Below, one piece after another: positions 12,060 to 27,239 of a stretch of 64,000 bases of DNA. The stretch lies in the NCBI GenBank assembly GCA_036971475.1, contig JBAIZL010000006.1:11380656-11444655 (forward strand). Reading direction: 5' to 3'. How positions within the stretch are numbered: the first letter of the stretch is position 1; every line of letters starts with the position of its first letter. The stretch is from Prosapia bicincta. Lineage: Eukaryota > Arthropoda > Insecta > Hemiptera > Cercopidae. The translations under genes and the position numbers were made by a program. The notes under the pieces are model-generated. The model did no database searches and had not been told where the DNA came from. It saw only the letters and a program-made list of their open reading frames with translations.

Positions 12060-12090
12060 TTCTACTCCTTCTATTAGTTCACACTCTCCC

Positions 12091-12162
<72 letters not shown>

Positions 12163-12535
12163 AAGCCTTAATAAAATACTTTTCATTCATCCGCTCAAGT
12201 TCAAAAATTCTTTTAAAGGATACTTCATGTTAATACAGTTTTTTCAGTTATTAATTCATTAACTAAATTTCATAAACTATTTTAGTTTTATATTGGAGAA
12301 AAACGTTTCATAAAAGGGGCAAGGTATGCAATATAGTTATTTCGTCCCATTTGCTATAAAATAAGTGATAGTATATGATTTCATAAAATACCTGATTTTA
12401 TGTTATAGGTTATGTAGTAGAGCAGCTGTTTTAATGCAAGGTTATGTTGTTTTATTTATATTAATTGTAATTATTTTATAAAAAGTACAAAAATAGAATT
12501 TTTCTTTGTTGATTTAATGTAGGACTTGACTTTTA
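12060..12535 (+). repeat. Repeat A copy 3, with internal (TA)n
   Basis: Starts with CTTCTATTAGTTCACACTCT, then a (TA)n tract (12094-12160), AATAAAATACTTTTCATTC, GCTCAAGTTCAAA, GAAAAACGTTTCATAAAAGG, TTATTTCGTCCCATTTG, AGCAGCTGTTTTAATGC and GGTTATGTTGTTTTATTT, ending near TTTTTCTTTGTTGATTTAA. It shows that a TA-microsatellite belongs to the 5' part of this family. Confidence 0.8.
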
Positions 12536-12539
12536 GATA

Positions 12540-13155
12540 AATTTTTTATATTACTTGTTTTTACAGAATTGCGAAATATCGTTGCTCTGACGTTTGTAAA
12601 TATCTCTTAAACTTTAAAAATAACTCCGGGTTGGCCCGATCGCGTTAAATTGGTTCCAAAATATAACTGTTTCCCTGAAATTTAGTAAGTTGTAGAGTAT
12701 TGTGCAAAGAGGAATAGGCAATCAGCACAAAACCACATCAGTCTATCATTTAGATATAGTACTACAATATTAGATTAAACCTACTGTATATTCAATTCTT
12801 CACTATGAATTAAATTCTATACAAAATGTAGTTTTCAGTGTAAACTTTCCATAAAACTCCGAGCTGGCATATTTACGAGCTTTCTCGGATCATCCAGAGC
12901 GTTTTAATTACTGAGTCCAGATAAAGGTGGAAACAAAAGTTTATAACCTCTCAAAAGTTTATCTCATAGTAAAATTATATCTCTAAAATAATGTTCTATC
13001 TTAAACATTATACCACACAAATACAAATCACTTCATACAGTTTTTTAAGAAATAGTCGTTCTGTAAACTGTTTAAATCGTTTTAAAAACTCGTATAAACT
13101 TAAATAAATTGCGGTATATAAAAGTTGTCTTCTGTCGTGTTCTAAAGTACGGAGA
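12540..13155. other. AT-rich non-coding stretch
   Basis: Nothing recognised. Confidence 0.5.
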
Positions 13156-13159
13156 AGCG

Positions 13160-13320
13160 ACGGGACGCAGTGTCACGGCCAACTAAATAATTGTACTTTG
13201 AAAGAAATATCTCACTTGGGAAACCCACGTTTAGCGAAGTTATAAACAAGGCAGTGGGTAAATAGTTAACAACTTTTAATAGATTTTTTAAAATTCATAA
13301 CTCTTTTATTGTTGTGTAAG
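13160..13320 (+). repeat. Repeat B copy 1
   Basis: Shares ATCTCACTTGGGAAACCCAC, GAAGTTATAAACAAGGC, GTGGGTAAATA and AACTTTTAATAGATTTTTTA with 14446-14600 and 43030-43170. Function unknown; a dispersed repeat. Confidence 0.7.
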
Positions 13321-13492
13321 AAATTGGAAATATATAGGATGTAAAAATATTAGAGGTAGTGAATAAATTCAATAAGCATTTGTGAAATTATCTTTAGTTT
13401 ATGGACTGTAAACATTAATTGTGTAAATCGATCATAGTATACGTGTAGGCCCTATACATGGAAAGCTTGAAAGATTCTAATCGTACTTTCTT

Positions 13493-13524
13493 CACGCGCG
13501 CGCACACACACACACACACGCACA
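13493..13524. repeat. (CG)n-(CA)n microsatellite
   Basis: Short alternating CG then CA run. Confidence 0.9.
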
Positions 13525-13799
13525 ATTCAACAATATTTAAAAAGTAAATTTGGTTTTAAATTCACTGTTTTAAAATGATTTTATTTATATTTTTCTGTGT
13601 TATATTTGAATTTAGCTTATTTATATATTAAAACATAAATACATGAGTCATCCATGGTATTTCTTAGCAAACGCATGACTCGCTAGTTCAATGCACCAAG
13701 AAATACCTCTCAAGAACTGTTTCTTAAATACCGACCTTAAATTCAAGTTATTGAAGTTTTTAATTTAAACAATATAAACAAAACAATTTTAATTCAAAT

Positions 13800-14225
13800 C
13801 CTACATAGGTCAACATCGAAATATTTTATTTTGGTTACTTTTATTAAATAATTACATTTATTTGAAATTAAGTAACATAACTTATTCATTAAGGCCATAG
13901 GATAGTAAAAGAAAAACATAACCTATAACGTAAAATCAGCTGTCTTATGAAATCAAATGTTATCACTTATTTTAAGCCAAATGGGACGAAATAACTGTAT
14001 TGCATACCTTGCTGCTCCTATGAAAAGTTTTTTCCTTGTAAAACTTAAATTAATTTGTTAAATTTAATTATTGAATTAATGTTTTAAAAAAAACTGTTAA
14101 CATTAGGTGTCATCCACCACAAGTTTAAAAAAATATGTTTGAAATTGAGTGGATGAATAAAAAGTATTTAACTAATGATTGAAAATTTGAACAAGATATA
14201 TATAGGTAGAGTGCGAACTAATAGT
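13800..14225 (-). repeat. Repeat A copy 4
   Basis: Minus-strand copy. Reading the plus strand: CCTACATAGGTCAACATCG, TAAATAATTACATTTATTTG, AAGTAACATAAC, ATCAGCTGTCTTATGAAATC, AAATGGGACGAAATAACTG, GGTGTCATCCACCAC, GTGGATGAATAAAAAGTAT, then a short TATATATA and GTGCGAACTAATAGTAG. Both family ends are represented. Confidence 0.8.
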
Positions 14226-14445
14226 AGTGATTGCAAGAGTGAAATATAAAATGTAAGCAATATTTTAACACATTTACTGTACGTTTGTTCTAAATATACA
14301 AAAATGTATTTTATTACCTAACGTCTGGAAAACAATTTCTCTTGATTATTCACCTTAAATTGTGACCAATTAAAATCTTGGTAAATTAGTTTTAAAAATT
14401 ATAACAAAATTAAATTGCAATTTGTGAATATTTCTGTTAGACCCA

Positions 14446-14600
14446 CGGGGACGCTGTTTACTTAAGTAATTGTGTTTGAAAAATTATCTCGTTTGGGAAA
14501 CCCACGTCCGTGAAGTTATTACCAAGGCTGTGGATTAAGTATTTATGCAACGGTTAATAGATTTTTTAAACGCCCTGTTTTATTGCGGCGTTAATATCTG
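14446..14600 (+). repeat. Repeat B copy 2
   Basis: TTATCTCGTTTGGGAAACCC, GTGAAGTTATTACCAAGGC and GTTAATAGATTTTTTAAAC match copy 1 closely. Repeat A copy 4 lies between the two Repeat B copies. Confidence 0.7.
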
Positions 14601-15309
14601 AAGCAGTGCAGTTAGCATTCAACAGATTTAACAGTCGTTTTTATTTGTCTCGCTTAATAATTTGGTGGTGATTAACGACCGGTTTTTATAAGTAAGGAAT
14701 TTAATTTTATTTAAACATTTATTAAAATAATCGTTACCTAGAGGCTAAATATATATAAGAGATTTTTAATACGTACCTTATACGCATTTGGTCCAAGATA
14801 GAACACTTTGAATATTTGAAATACTATCTTTATACTTCCAAGTCATGCAACATCAACATATAAACACATGAACTACTTAATGTTTAAACACTTAACTACA
14901 AACATAAATATTGGCGTAAGTCATCTACATTACTTTTAGTAACTCCGGGGAGTGGGTGAACACAAGTCACATCCGTAGGAATGAAGTGTTTACAAATGTA
15001 TTACATGTTTGAGCCAAATGTCGATAAAGTCCGCAACCAGTTGTTCTTTGTTTTTAATGCGTAGAAAAATATGTTTTCAATATCGGTTTGGTTTTAAATT
15101 GAATTTTGTCCTCTCGATGCTTCCTGATATATTGCCATCTTGTCCAGGATCTTATTATAAGAAAATCATCTCAATTCCGGTCATATTTCGTTTTCTAAGC
15201 GTAAACGCAACATACACCCATATCACACTTTATTATTTTTTCAAACAATTTTTATTGTTATAAACTGTGTATAATTCTATTGGTATTTTTAAATATTATT
15301 ATATATTTA
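14601..15309. other. Non-coding stretch left of the satellite
   Basis: AT-rich. An 84-codon open frame at 15009-15263 has no recognisable features. Confidence 0.45.
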
Positions 15310-15367
15310 ATGCTCATAAAATAATGTTGTATAAGCTCGTATATTAATTCTACACCAACACGTCAAA
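15310..15367. repeat. Degenerate left edge of the 89-bp satellite
   Basis: Contains diverged subunits such as AAAATAATGTTGTATAAGCT and CTCGTATATTAATTCTACAC before the first regular monomer at 15368. Confidence 0.7.
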
Positions 15368-18300
15368 TAATGTCATATTAACTGCTATAATAATCCCGTA
15401 CCATCTCGTACAATAATGTTCTACCAACTACTATAATAATGCCACATTATATAAGTTAATGTCATATTAACTGCTATAATAATCCCGTACCATCTCGTAC
15501 AATAATGTTCTACCAACTCCTATAATAATGCCACATTATATAAGTTAATGTCAAATTAACTGCTATAATAATCCCGTACCATCTCGTACAATAATGTTCT
15601 ACCAACTCCTATAATAATGCCACATTATATAAGTTAATGTCAAATTAACTGCTATAATAATCCCGTACCATCTCGTACAATAATGTTCTACCAACTCCTA
15701 TAATAATGCCACATTATATAAGTTAATGTCATATTAACTGCTATAATAATCCAGTACCATCTCGTACAATAATGTTATACCAACTCCTATAATAATGCCA
15801 CATTATATAAGTTAATGTCAAATTAACTGCTATAATAATCCAGTACCATCTCGTACAATAATGTTCTACCAACTCCTATAATAATGCCACATTATATAAG
15901 TTAATGTCAAATTAACTGCTATAATAATCCAGTACCATCTCGTACAATAATGTTCTACCAACTCCTATAATAATGCCACATTATATAAGTTAATGTCAAA
16001 TTAACTGCTATAATAATCCAGTACCATCTCGTACAATAATGTTCTACCAACTCCTATAATAATGCCACATTATATAAGTTAATGTCAAATTAACTGCTAT
16101 AATAATCCCGTACCATCTCGTACAATAATGTTCTACCAACTCCTATAATAATGCCACATTATATAAGTTAATGTCAAATTAACTGCTATAATAATCCAGT
16201 ACCATCTCGTACAATAATGTTATACCAACTCCTATAATAATGCCACATTATATAAGTTAATGTCAAATTAACTGCTATAATAATCCAGTACCATCTCGTA
16301 CAATAATGTTCTACCAACTCCTATAATAATGCCACATTATATAAGTTAATGTCAAATTAACTGCTATAATAATCCAGTACCATCTCGTACAATAATGTTC
16401 TACCAACTCCTATAATAATGCCACATTATATAAGTTAATGTTAAATTAACTGCTATAATAATCCAGTACCATCTCGTACAATAATGTTCTACCAACTCCT
16501 ATAATAATGCCACATTATATAAGTTAATGTCAAATTAACTGCTATAATAATCCCGTAAAATCTCGTACAATAATGTTCTACCAACTCCTATAATAATGCC
16601 ACATTATATAAGTTAATGTCAAATTAACTGCTATAATAATCCAGTACCATCTCGTACAATAATGTTCTACCAACTCCTATAATAATGCCACATTATATAA
16701 GTTAATGTCAAATTAACTGCTATAATAATCCAGTACCATCTCGTACAATAATGTTCTACCAACTCCTATAATAATGCCATATTATATAAGTTAATGTCAT
16801 ATTAACTGCTATAATAATCCCGTACCATCTCGTACAATAATGTTCTACCAACTCCTATAATAATGCCACATTATATAAGTTAATGTCAAATTAACTGCTA
16901 TAATAATCCAGTACCATCTCGTACAATAATGTTCTACCAACTCCTATAATAATGCCACATTATATAAGTTAATGTCATATTAACTGCTATAATAATCCCG
17001 TACCATCTCGTACAATAATATTCTACCAACTCCTATAATAATGCCACATTATATAAGTTAATGTCAAATTAACTGCTATAATAATCCAGTACCATCTCGT
17101 ACAATAATGTTCTACCAACTCCTATAATAATGCCACATTATATAAGTTAATGTCATATTAACTGCTATAATAATCCCGTACCATCTCGTACAATAATGTT
17201 CTACCAACTCCTATAATAATGCCACATTATATAAGTTAATGTCAAACTAACTGCTATAACAATCCAGTACCATCTCGTACAATAATGTTCTACCAACTCC
17301 TATAATAATGCCACATTATATAAGTTAATGTCAAATTAACTGCTATAACAATCCAGTACCATCTCGTACAATAATGTTCTACCAACTCCTATAATAATGC
17401 CACATTATATAAGTTAATGTCAAATTAACTGCTATAATAATCCAGTACCATCTCGTACAATAATGTTCTACCAACTCCTATAATAATGCCACATTATATA
17501 AGTTAATGTCATATTAACTGCTATAATAATCCCGTACCATCTCGTACAATAATGTTCTACCAACTCCTATAATAATGCCACATTATATAAGTTAATGTCA
17601 AATTAACTGCTATAACAATCCAGTACCATCTCGTACAATAATGTTCTACCAACCCCTATAATAATGCCACATTATATAAGTTAATGTCAAATTAACTGCT
17701 ATAATAATCCAGTACCATCTCGTACAATAATGTTCTACCAACTCCTATAATAATGTCACATTATATAAGTTAATGTCATATTAACTGCTATAATAATCCC
17801 GTACCAACTCGTACAATAATGTTCTACCAACTCCTATAATAATGCCACATTATATAAGTTAATGTCATATTAACTGCTATAATAATCCAGTACCATCTCG
17901 TACAATAATGTTCTACCAACTCCTATAATAATGCCACATTATATAAGTTAATGTCATATTAACTGCTATAATAATCCCGTACCATCTCGTACAATAATGT
18001 TCTACCAACTCCTATAATAATGCCACATTATATAAGTTAATGTCAAATTAACTGCTATAATAATCCAGTACCATCTCGTACAATAATGTTCTACCAACTC
18101 CTATAATAATGCCACATTATATAAGTTAATGTCATATTAACTGCTATAATAATCCAGTACCATCTCGTACAATAATGTTCTACCAACTCCTATAATAATG
18201 CCACATTATATAAGTTAATGTCAAATTAACTGCTATAATAATCCAGTACCATCTCGTACAATAATGTTCTACCAACTCCTATAATAATGCCACATTATAT

Positions 18301-20899
18301 AAGTTAATGTCATATTAACTGCTATAATAATCCCGTACCATCTCGTACAATAATGTTCTACCAACTCCTATAATAATGCCATATTATATAAGTTAATGTC
18401 ATATTAACTGCTATAATAATCCAGTACCATCTCGTACAATAATGTTCTACCAACTCCTATAATAATGCCACATTATATAAGTTAATGTCATATTAACTGC
18501 TATAATAATCCCGTACCATCTCGTACTATAATGGTCTACCAACTCCTATAATAATGCCATATTATATAAGTTAATGTCATATTAACTGCTATAATAATCC
18601 AGTACCATCTCGTACAATAATGTTCTACCAACTCCTATAATAATGCCACATTATATAAGTTAATGTCATATTAACTGCTATAATAATCCCGTACCATCTC
18701 GTACTATAATGGTCTACCAACTCCTATAATAATGCCACATTATATAAGTTAATGTCATATTAACTGCTATAATAATCCCGTACCAACTCGTACAATAATG
18801 GTCTACCAACTCCTATAATAATGCCATATTATATAAGTTAATGTCATATTAACTGCTATAATAATCCCGTACCAACTCGTATAATAATGTTCTACCAACT
18901 CCTATAATAATGCCATATTATATAGTTTAATGTCATATTAACTGGTATAATAATCCCGTACCAACTCGTACAATAATGGTCTACCAACTCCTATAATAAT
19001 GCCATATTATATAAGTTAATGTCATATTAACTGCTATAATAATCCCGTACCAACTCGTATAATAATGTTCTACCAACTCCTATAATTATGCCATATTATA
19101 TAGTTTAATGTCATATTAACTGCTATAATAATCCCGTACCAACTCGTACAATAATGGTCTACCAACTCCTATAATAATGCCATATTATATAAGTTAATGT
19201 CATATTAACTGCTATAATAATCCCGTACCAACTCGTATAATAATGTTCTACCAACTCCTATAATAATGCCACATTATATAAGTTAATGTCATATTAACTG
19301 CTATAATAATCCCGTACCATCTCGTACAATAATGTTCTACCAACTCCTATAATAATGCCACATTATATAAGTTAATGTCAAATTAACTGCTATAATAATC
19401 CAGTACCATCTCGTACAATAATGTTCTACCAACTCCTATAATAATGCCACATTATATAAGTTAATGTCAAATTAACTGCTATAATAATCCAGTACCATCT
19501 CGTACAATAATGTTCTACCAACTCCTATAATAATGCCACATTATATAAGTTAATGTCAAATTAACTGCTATAATAATCCAGTACCATCTCGTACTATAAT
19601 GGTCTACCAACTCCTATAATAATGCCACATTATATAAGTTAATGTCATATTAACTTCTATAATAATCCCGTACCATCTCGTACTATAATGGTCTACCAAC
19701 TCCTATAATAATGCCACATTATATAAGTTAATGTCAAATTAACTGCTATAATAATCCCGTACCATCTCGTACTATAATGGTCTACCAACTCCTATAATAA
19801 TGCCACATTATATAAGTTAATGTCAAATTAACTGCTATAATAATCCCGTACCATCTCGTACTATAATGTTCTACCAACTCCTATAATAATGCCACATTAT
19901 ATAAGTTAATGTCAAATTAACTGCTATAATAATCCCGTACCATCTCGTACTATAATGTTCTACCAACTCTTATAATAATGCCACATTATATAAGTTAATG
20001 TCAAATTAACTGCTATAATAATCCCGTACCATCTCGTACTATAATGGTCTACCAACTCCTATAATAATGCCACATTATATAAGTTAATGTCATATTAACT
20101 GCTATAATAATCCCGTACCAACTCGTATAATAATGTTCTACCAACTCCTATAATTATGCAATATTATATAGTTTAATGTCATATTAACTGCTATAATAAT
20201 CCCGTACCAACTCGTACAATAATGTTCTACCAACTCATATAATAATGCCACATTATATAAGTTAATGTCATATTAACTGCTATAATAATCCCGTACCAAC
20301 TCGTACAATAATGTTCTACCAACTCCTATAATAATGCCACATTATACAAGTGAATGTCATATTAACTGCTATAATAATCCCGTACCATCTCGTACAATAA
20401 TGTTCTACCAACTCCTATAATAATGCCACATTATATAAGTTAATGTCATATTAACTGCTATAATAATCCCGTACCAACTCGTATAATAATGTTCTACCAA
20501 CTCCTATAATTATGCCATATTATATAGTTTAATGTCATATTAACTGCTATAATAATCCCGTACCAACTCGTACAATAATGTTCTACCAACTCATATAATA
20601 ATGCCACATTATATAAGTTAATGTCATATTAACTGCTATAATAATCCCGTACCAACTCGTACAATAATGTTCTACCAACTCCTATAATAATGCCACATTA
20701 TACAAGTGAATGTCATATTAACTGCTATAATAATCCCGTACCAACTCGTACAATAATGTTCTACCAACTCCTATAATAATGCCACATTATATAAGTTAAT
20801 GTCATATTAACTGCTATAATAATCCCGTACCAACTCGTATAATAATGTTCTACCAACTCCTATAATAATGCCACATTATATAAGTTAATGTCATATTAA

Positions 20900-22720
20900 C
20901 TGCTATAATAATCCCGTACCAACTCGTACAATAATGTTCTACCAACTCATATAATAATGCCACATTATATAAGTTAATGTCATATTAACTGCTATAATAA
21001 TCCCGTACCAACTCGTACAATAATGTTCTACCAACTCATATAATAATGCCACATTATATAAGTTAATGTCATATTAACTGCTATAATAATCCCGTACCAA
21101 CTCGTACAATAATGTTCTACCAACTCCTATAATAATGCCACATTATACAAGTGAATGTCATATTAACTGCTATAATAATCCCGTACCAACTCGTACAATA
21201 ATGTTCTACCAACTCCTATAATAATGCCACATTATACAAGTGAATGTCATATTAACTGCTATAATAATCCCGTACCAACTCGTACAATAATGTTCTACCA
21301 ACTCCTATAATAATGCCACATTATATAAGTTAATGTCATATTAACTGCTATAATAATCCCGTACCAACTCGTACAATAATGTTCTACCAACTCCTATAAT
21401 AATGCCACATTATATAAGTTAATGTCATATTAACTGCTATAATAATCCCGTACCAACTCGTACAATAATGTTCTACCAACTCATATAATAATGCCACATT
21501 ATATAAGTTAATGTCATATTAACTGCTATAATAATCCCGTACCAACTCGTACAATAATGTTCTACCAACTCCTATAATAATGCCACATTATATAAGTTAA
21601 TGTCAAATTAACTGCTATAATAATCCCGTACCAACTCGTACAATAATGTTCTACCAACTCATATAATAATGCCACATTATACAAGTGAATGTCATATTAA
21701 CTGCTATAATAATCCCGTACCAACTCGTACAATAATGTTCTACCAACTCCTATAATAATGCCACATTATATAAGTTAATGTCATATTAACTGCTATAATA
21801 ATCCCGTACCAACTCGTACAATAATGTTCTACCAACTCCTATAATAATGCCACATTATATAAGTTAATGTCATATTAACTGCTATAATAATCCCGTACCA
21901 ACTCGTACAATAATGTTCTACCAACTCATATAATAATGCCACATTATATAAGTTAATGTCATATTAACTGCTATAATAATCCCGTACCAACTCGTACAAT
22001 AATGTTCTACCAACTCATATAATAATGCCACATTATACAAGTGAATGTCATATTAACTGCTATAATAATCCCGTACCAACTCGTACAATAATGTTCTACC
22101 AACTCCTATAATAATGCCACATTATATAAGTTAATGTCATATTAACTGCTATAATAATCCCGTACCAACTCGTACAATAATGTTCTACCAACTCCTATAA
22201 TAATGCCACATTATATAAGTTAATGTCATATTAACTGCTATAATAATCCCGTACCAACTCGTACAATAATGTTCTACCAACTCCTATAATAATGCCACAT
22301 TATATAAGTTAATGTCATATTAACTGCTATAATAATCCCGTACCAACTCGTACAATAATGTTCTACCAACTCATATAATAATGCCACATTATATAAGTTA
22401 ATGTCATATTAACTGCTATAATAATCCCGTACCAACTCGTACAATAATGTTCTACCAACTCATATAATAATGCCACATTATATAAGTTAATGTCATATTA
22501 ACTGCTATAATAATCCCGTACCAACTCGTACAATAATGTTCTACCAACTCCTATAATAATGCCACATTATACAAGTGAATGTCATATTAACTGCTATAAT
22601 AATCCCGTACCAACTCGTACAATAATGTTCTACCAACTCCTATAATAATGCCACATTATACAAGTGAATGTCATATTAACTGCTATAATAATCCCGTACC
22701 AACTCGTACAATAATGTTCT
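20900..22720. repeat. 16-monomer higher-order repeat within the satellite
   Basis: Diagnostic variants recur 1,424 bp (16 x 89) apart: CTCATAT at 20946/22370 and 21035/22459, and the adjacent pair of TACAAGTG monomers at 21147 and 21236 versus 22571 and 22660. Confidence 0.85.
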
Positions 22721-23139
22721 ACCAACTCCTATAATAATGCCACATTATATAAGTTAATGTCATATTAACTGCTATAATAATCCCGTACCAACTCGTACAA
22801 TAATGTTCTACCAACTCCTATAATAATGCCACATTATATAAGTTAATGTCATATTAACTGCTATAATAATCCCGTACCAACTCGTACAATAATGTTCTAC
22901 CAACTCCTATAATAATGCCACATTATATAAGTTAATGTCATATTAACTGCTATAATAATCCCGTACCAACTCGTACAATAATGTTCTACCAACTCCTATA
23001 ATAATGCCACATTATATAAGTTAATGTCAAATTAACTGCTATAATAATTCAGTACCATCTCGTACAATAATGTTCTACCAACTCCTATAATAATGCCACA
23101 TTATACAAGTGAATGTCATATTAACTGCTATAATAATCC

Positions 23140-26100
23140 CGTACCAACTCGTACAATAATGTTCTACCAACTCCTATAATAATGCCACATTATATAAGTT
23201 AATGTCAAATTAACTGCTATAATAATCCAGTACCATCTCGTACAATAATGGTCTACCAACTCCTATAATAATGCCACATTATATAAGTTAATGTCAAATT
23301 AACTGCTATAATAATCCAGTACCATCTCGTACAATAATGTTCTACCAACTCCTATAATAATGCCACATTATATAAGTTAATGTCAAATTAACTGCTATAA
23401 TAATCCCGTACCATCTCGTACAATAATGTTCTACCAACTCCTATAATAATGCCACATTATATAAGTTAATGTCATATTAACTGCTATAATAATCCAGTAC
23501 CATCTCGTACAATAATGTTCTACCAACTCCTATAATAATGCCACATTATACAAGTGAATGTCATATTAACTGCTATAATAATCCCGTACCAACTCGTACA
23601 ATAATGTTCTACCAACTCCTATAATAATGCCACATTATATAAGTTAATGTCAAATTAACTGCTATAATAATCCAGTACCATCTCGTACAATAATGTTCTA
23701 CCAACTCCTATAATAATGCCACATTATATAAGTTAATGTCAAATTAACTGCTATAATAATCCCGTACCATCTCGTACAATAATGTTCTACCAACTCCTAT
23801 AATAATGCCACATTATATAAGTTAATGTCAAATTAACTGCTATAATAATCCAGTACCATCTCGTACAATAATGTTCTACCAACTCCTATAATAATGCCAC
23901 ATTATATAAGTTAATGTCAAATTAACTGCTATAATAATCCCGTACCATCTCGTACAATAATGTTCTACCAACTCCTATAATAATGCCACATTATATAAGT
24001 TAATGTCATATTAACTGCTATAATAATCCAGTACCATCTCGTACAATAATGTTCTACCAACTCCTATAATAATGCCACATTATACAAGTGAATGTCATAT
24101 TAACTGCTATAATAATCCCGTACCAACTCGTACAATAATGTTCTACCAACTCCTATAATAATGCCACATTATATAAGTTAATGTCAAATTAACTGCTATA
24201 ATAATCCAGTACCATCTCGTACAATAATGTTCTACCAACTCCTATAATAATGCCACATTATATAAGTTAATGTCAAATTAACTGCTATAATAATCCAGTA
24301 CCATCTCGTACAATAATGTTCTACCAACTCCTATAATAATGCCACATTATATAAGTTAATGTCAAATTAACTGCTATAATAATCCAGTACCATCTCGTAC
24401 AATAATGTTCTACCAACTCCTATAATAATGCCACATTATATAAGTTAATGTCAAATTAACTGCTATAATAATCCAGTACCATCTCGTACAATAATGTTCT
24501 ACCAACTCCTATAATAATGCCACATTATATAAGTTAATGTCAAATTAACTGCTATAATAATCCAGTACCATCTCGTACAATAATGTTCTACCAACTCCTA
24601 TAATAATGCCACATTATATAAGTTAATGTCAAATTAACTGCTATAATAATCCAGTACCATCTCGTACAATAATGTTCTACCAACTCCTATAATAATGCCA
24701 CATTATATAAGTTAATGTCAAATTAACTGCTATAATAATCCCGTACCATCTCGTACAATAATGTTCTACCAACTCCTATAATAATGCCACATTATATAAG
24801 TTAATGTCATATTAACTGCTATAATAATCCAGTACCATCTCGTACAATAATGTTCTACCAACTCCTATAATAATGCCACATTATACAAGTGAATGTCATA
24901 TTAACTGCTATAATAATCTCGTACCAACTCGTACAATAATGTTCTACCAACTCCTATAATAATGCCACATTATATAAGTTAATGTCAAATTAACTGCTAT
25001 AATAATCCAGTACCATCGCGTACAATAATGTTCTACCAACTCCTATAATAATGCCACATTATATAAGTTAATGTCATATTAACTGCTATAATAATCCAGT
25101 ACCATCTCGTACAATAATGTTCTACCAACTCCTATAATAATGCCACATTATACAAGTGAATGTCATATTAACTGCTATAATAATCCCGTACCAACTCGTA
25201 CAATAATGTTCTACCAACTCCTATAATAATGCCACATTATACAAGTGAATGTCATATTAACTGCTATAATAATCCCGTACCAACTCGTACAATAATGTTC
25301 TACCAACTCCTATAATAATGCCACATTATATAAGTTAATGTCAAATTAACTGCTATAATAATCCAGTACCATCTCGTACAATAATGTTCTACCAACTCCT
25401 ATAATAATGCCACATTATACAAGTGAATGTCATATTAACTGCTATAATAATCCCGTACCAACTCGTACAATAATGTTCTCCCAACTCCTATAATAATGCC
25501 ACATTATATAAGTTAATGTCAAATTAACTGCTATAATAATCCAGTACCATCTCGTACAATAATGTTCTACCAACTCCTATAATAATGCCACATTATACAA
25601 GTGAATGTCATATTAACTGCTATAATAATCCCGTACCAACTCGTACAATAATGTTCTACCAACTCCTATAATAATGCCACATTATACAAGTGAATGTCAT
25701 ATTAACTGCTATAATAATCCCGTACCATCTCGTACAATAATGGTCTACCAACTCCTATAATAATGCCACATTATATAAGTTAATGTCAAATTAACTGCTA
25801 TAATAATCCAGTACCATCTCGTACAATAATGTTCTACCAACTCCTATAATAATGCCACATTATACAAGTGAATGTCAAATTAACTGCTATAATAATCCCG
25901 TACCAACTCGTATAATAATGTTCTACCAACTCATATAATAATGCCACATTATATAAGTTAATGTCATATTAACTGCTATAATAATCCCGTACCAACTCGT
26001 ACAATAATGTTCTACCAACTCATATAATAATGCCACATTATATAAGTTAATGTCAAACTAACTGCTATAATAATCCAGTACCATCTCGTACAATAATGTT

Positions 26101-26810
26101 CTACCAACTCCTATAATAATGCCACATTATACAAGTGAATGTCATATTAACTGCTATAATAATCCCGTACCATCTCGTACAATAATGTTCTACCAACTCC
26201 TATAATAATGCCACATTATATAAGTTAATGTCATATTAACTGCTATAATAATCCAGTACCATCTCGTACAATAATGTTCTACCAACTCCTATAATAATGC
26301 CACATTATACAAGTGAATGTCATATTAACTGCTATAATAATCCCGTACCAACTCGTACAATAATGTTCTACCAACTCCTATAATAATGCCACATTATATA
26401 AGTTAATGTCAAATTAACTGCTATAATAATCCAGTACCATCTCGTACAATAATGTTCTACCAACTCCTATAATAATGCCACATTATACAAGTGAATGTCA
26501 TATTAACTGCTATAATAATCCCGTACCAACTCGTACAATAATGTTCTACCAACTCCTATAATAATGCCACATTATATAAGTTAATGTCATATTAACTGCT
26601 ATAATAATCCCGTACCAACTCGTACAATAATGTTCTACCAACTCCTATAATAATGCCACATTATACAAGTGAATGTCATATTAACTGCTATAATAATCCC
26701 GTACCAACTCGTACAATAATGTTCTACCAACTCCTATAATAATGCCACATTATACAAGTGAATGTCATATTAACTGCTATAATAATCCCGTACCAACTCG
26801 TACAATAATG
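23140..26810. repeat. 41-monomer block, copy 1 of a satellite segmental duplication
   Basis: Comparing variants monomer by monomer, this block matches 28124-31794 at an offset of 4,984 bp (56 x 89). Only scattered single differences were noticed (for example TTCTCCCAACT at about 25479, CATCGCG near 25016, CTCGTACC near 24918). Similarity stops at both ends at the GTTCTA/GGTCTA site or the TACAAGTG/TATAAGTT site. Confidence 0.9.
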
Positions 26811-27239
26811 TTCTACCAACTCCTATAATAATGCCACATTATACAAGTGAATGTCATATTAACTGCTATAATAATCCCGTACCAACTCGTACAATAATGT
26901 TCTACCAACTCCTATAATAATGCCACATTATACAAGTGAATGTCATATTAACTGCTATAATAATCCCGTACCAACTCGTACAATAATGTTCTACCAACTC
27001 CTATAATAATGCCACATTATACAAGTGAATGTCATATTAACTGCTATAATAATCCCGTACCAACTCGTACAATAATGTTCTACCAACTCCTATAATAATG
27101 CCACATTATACAAGTGAATGTCATATTAACTGCTATAATAATCCCGTACCATCTCGTACTATAATGGTCTACCAACTCCTATAATAATGCCACATTATAT
27201 AAGTTAATGTCATATTAACTGCTATAATAATCCCGTACC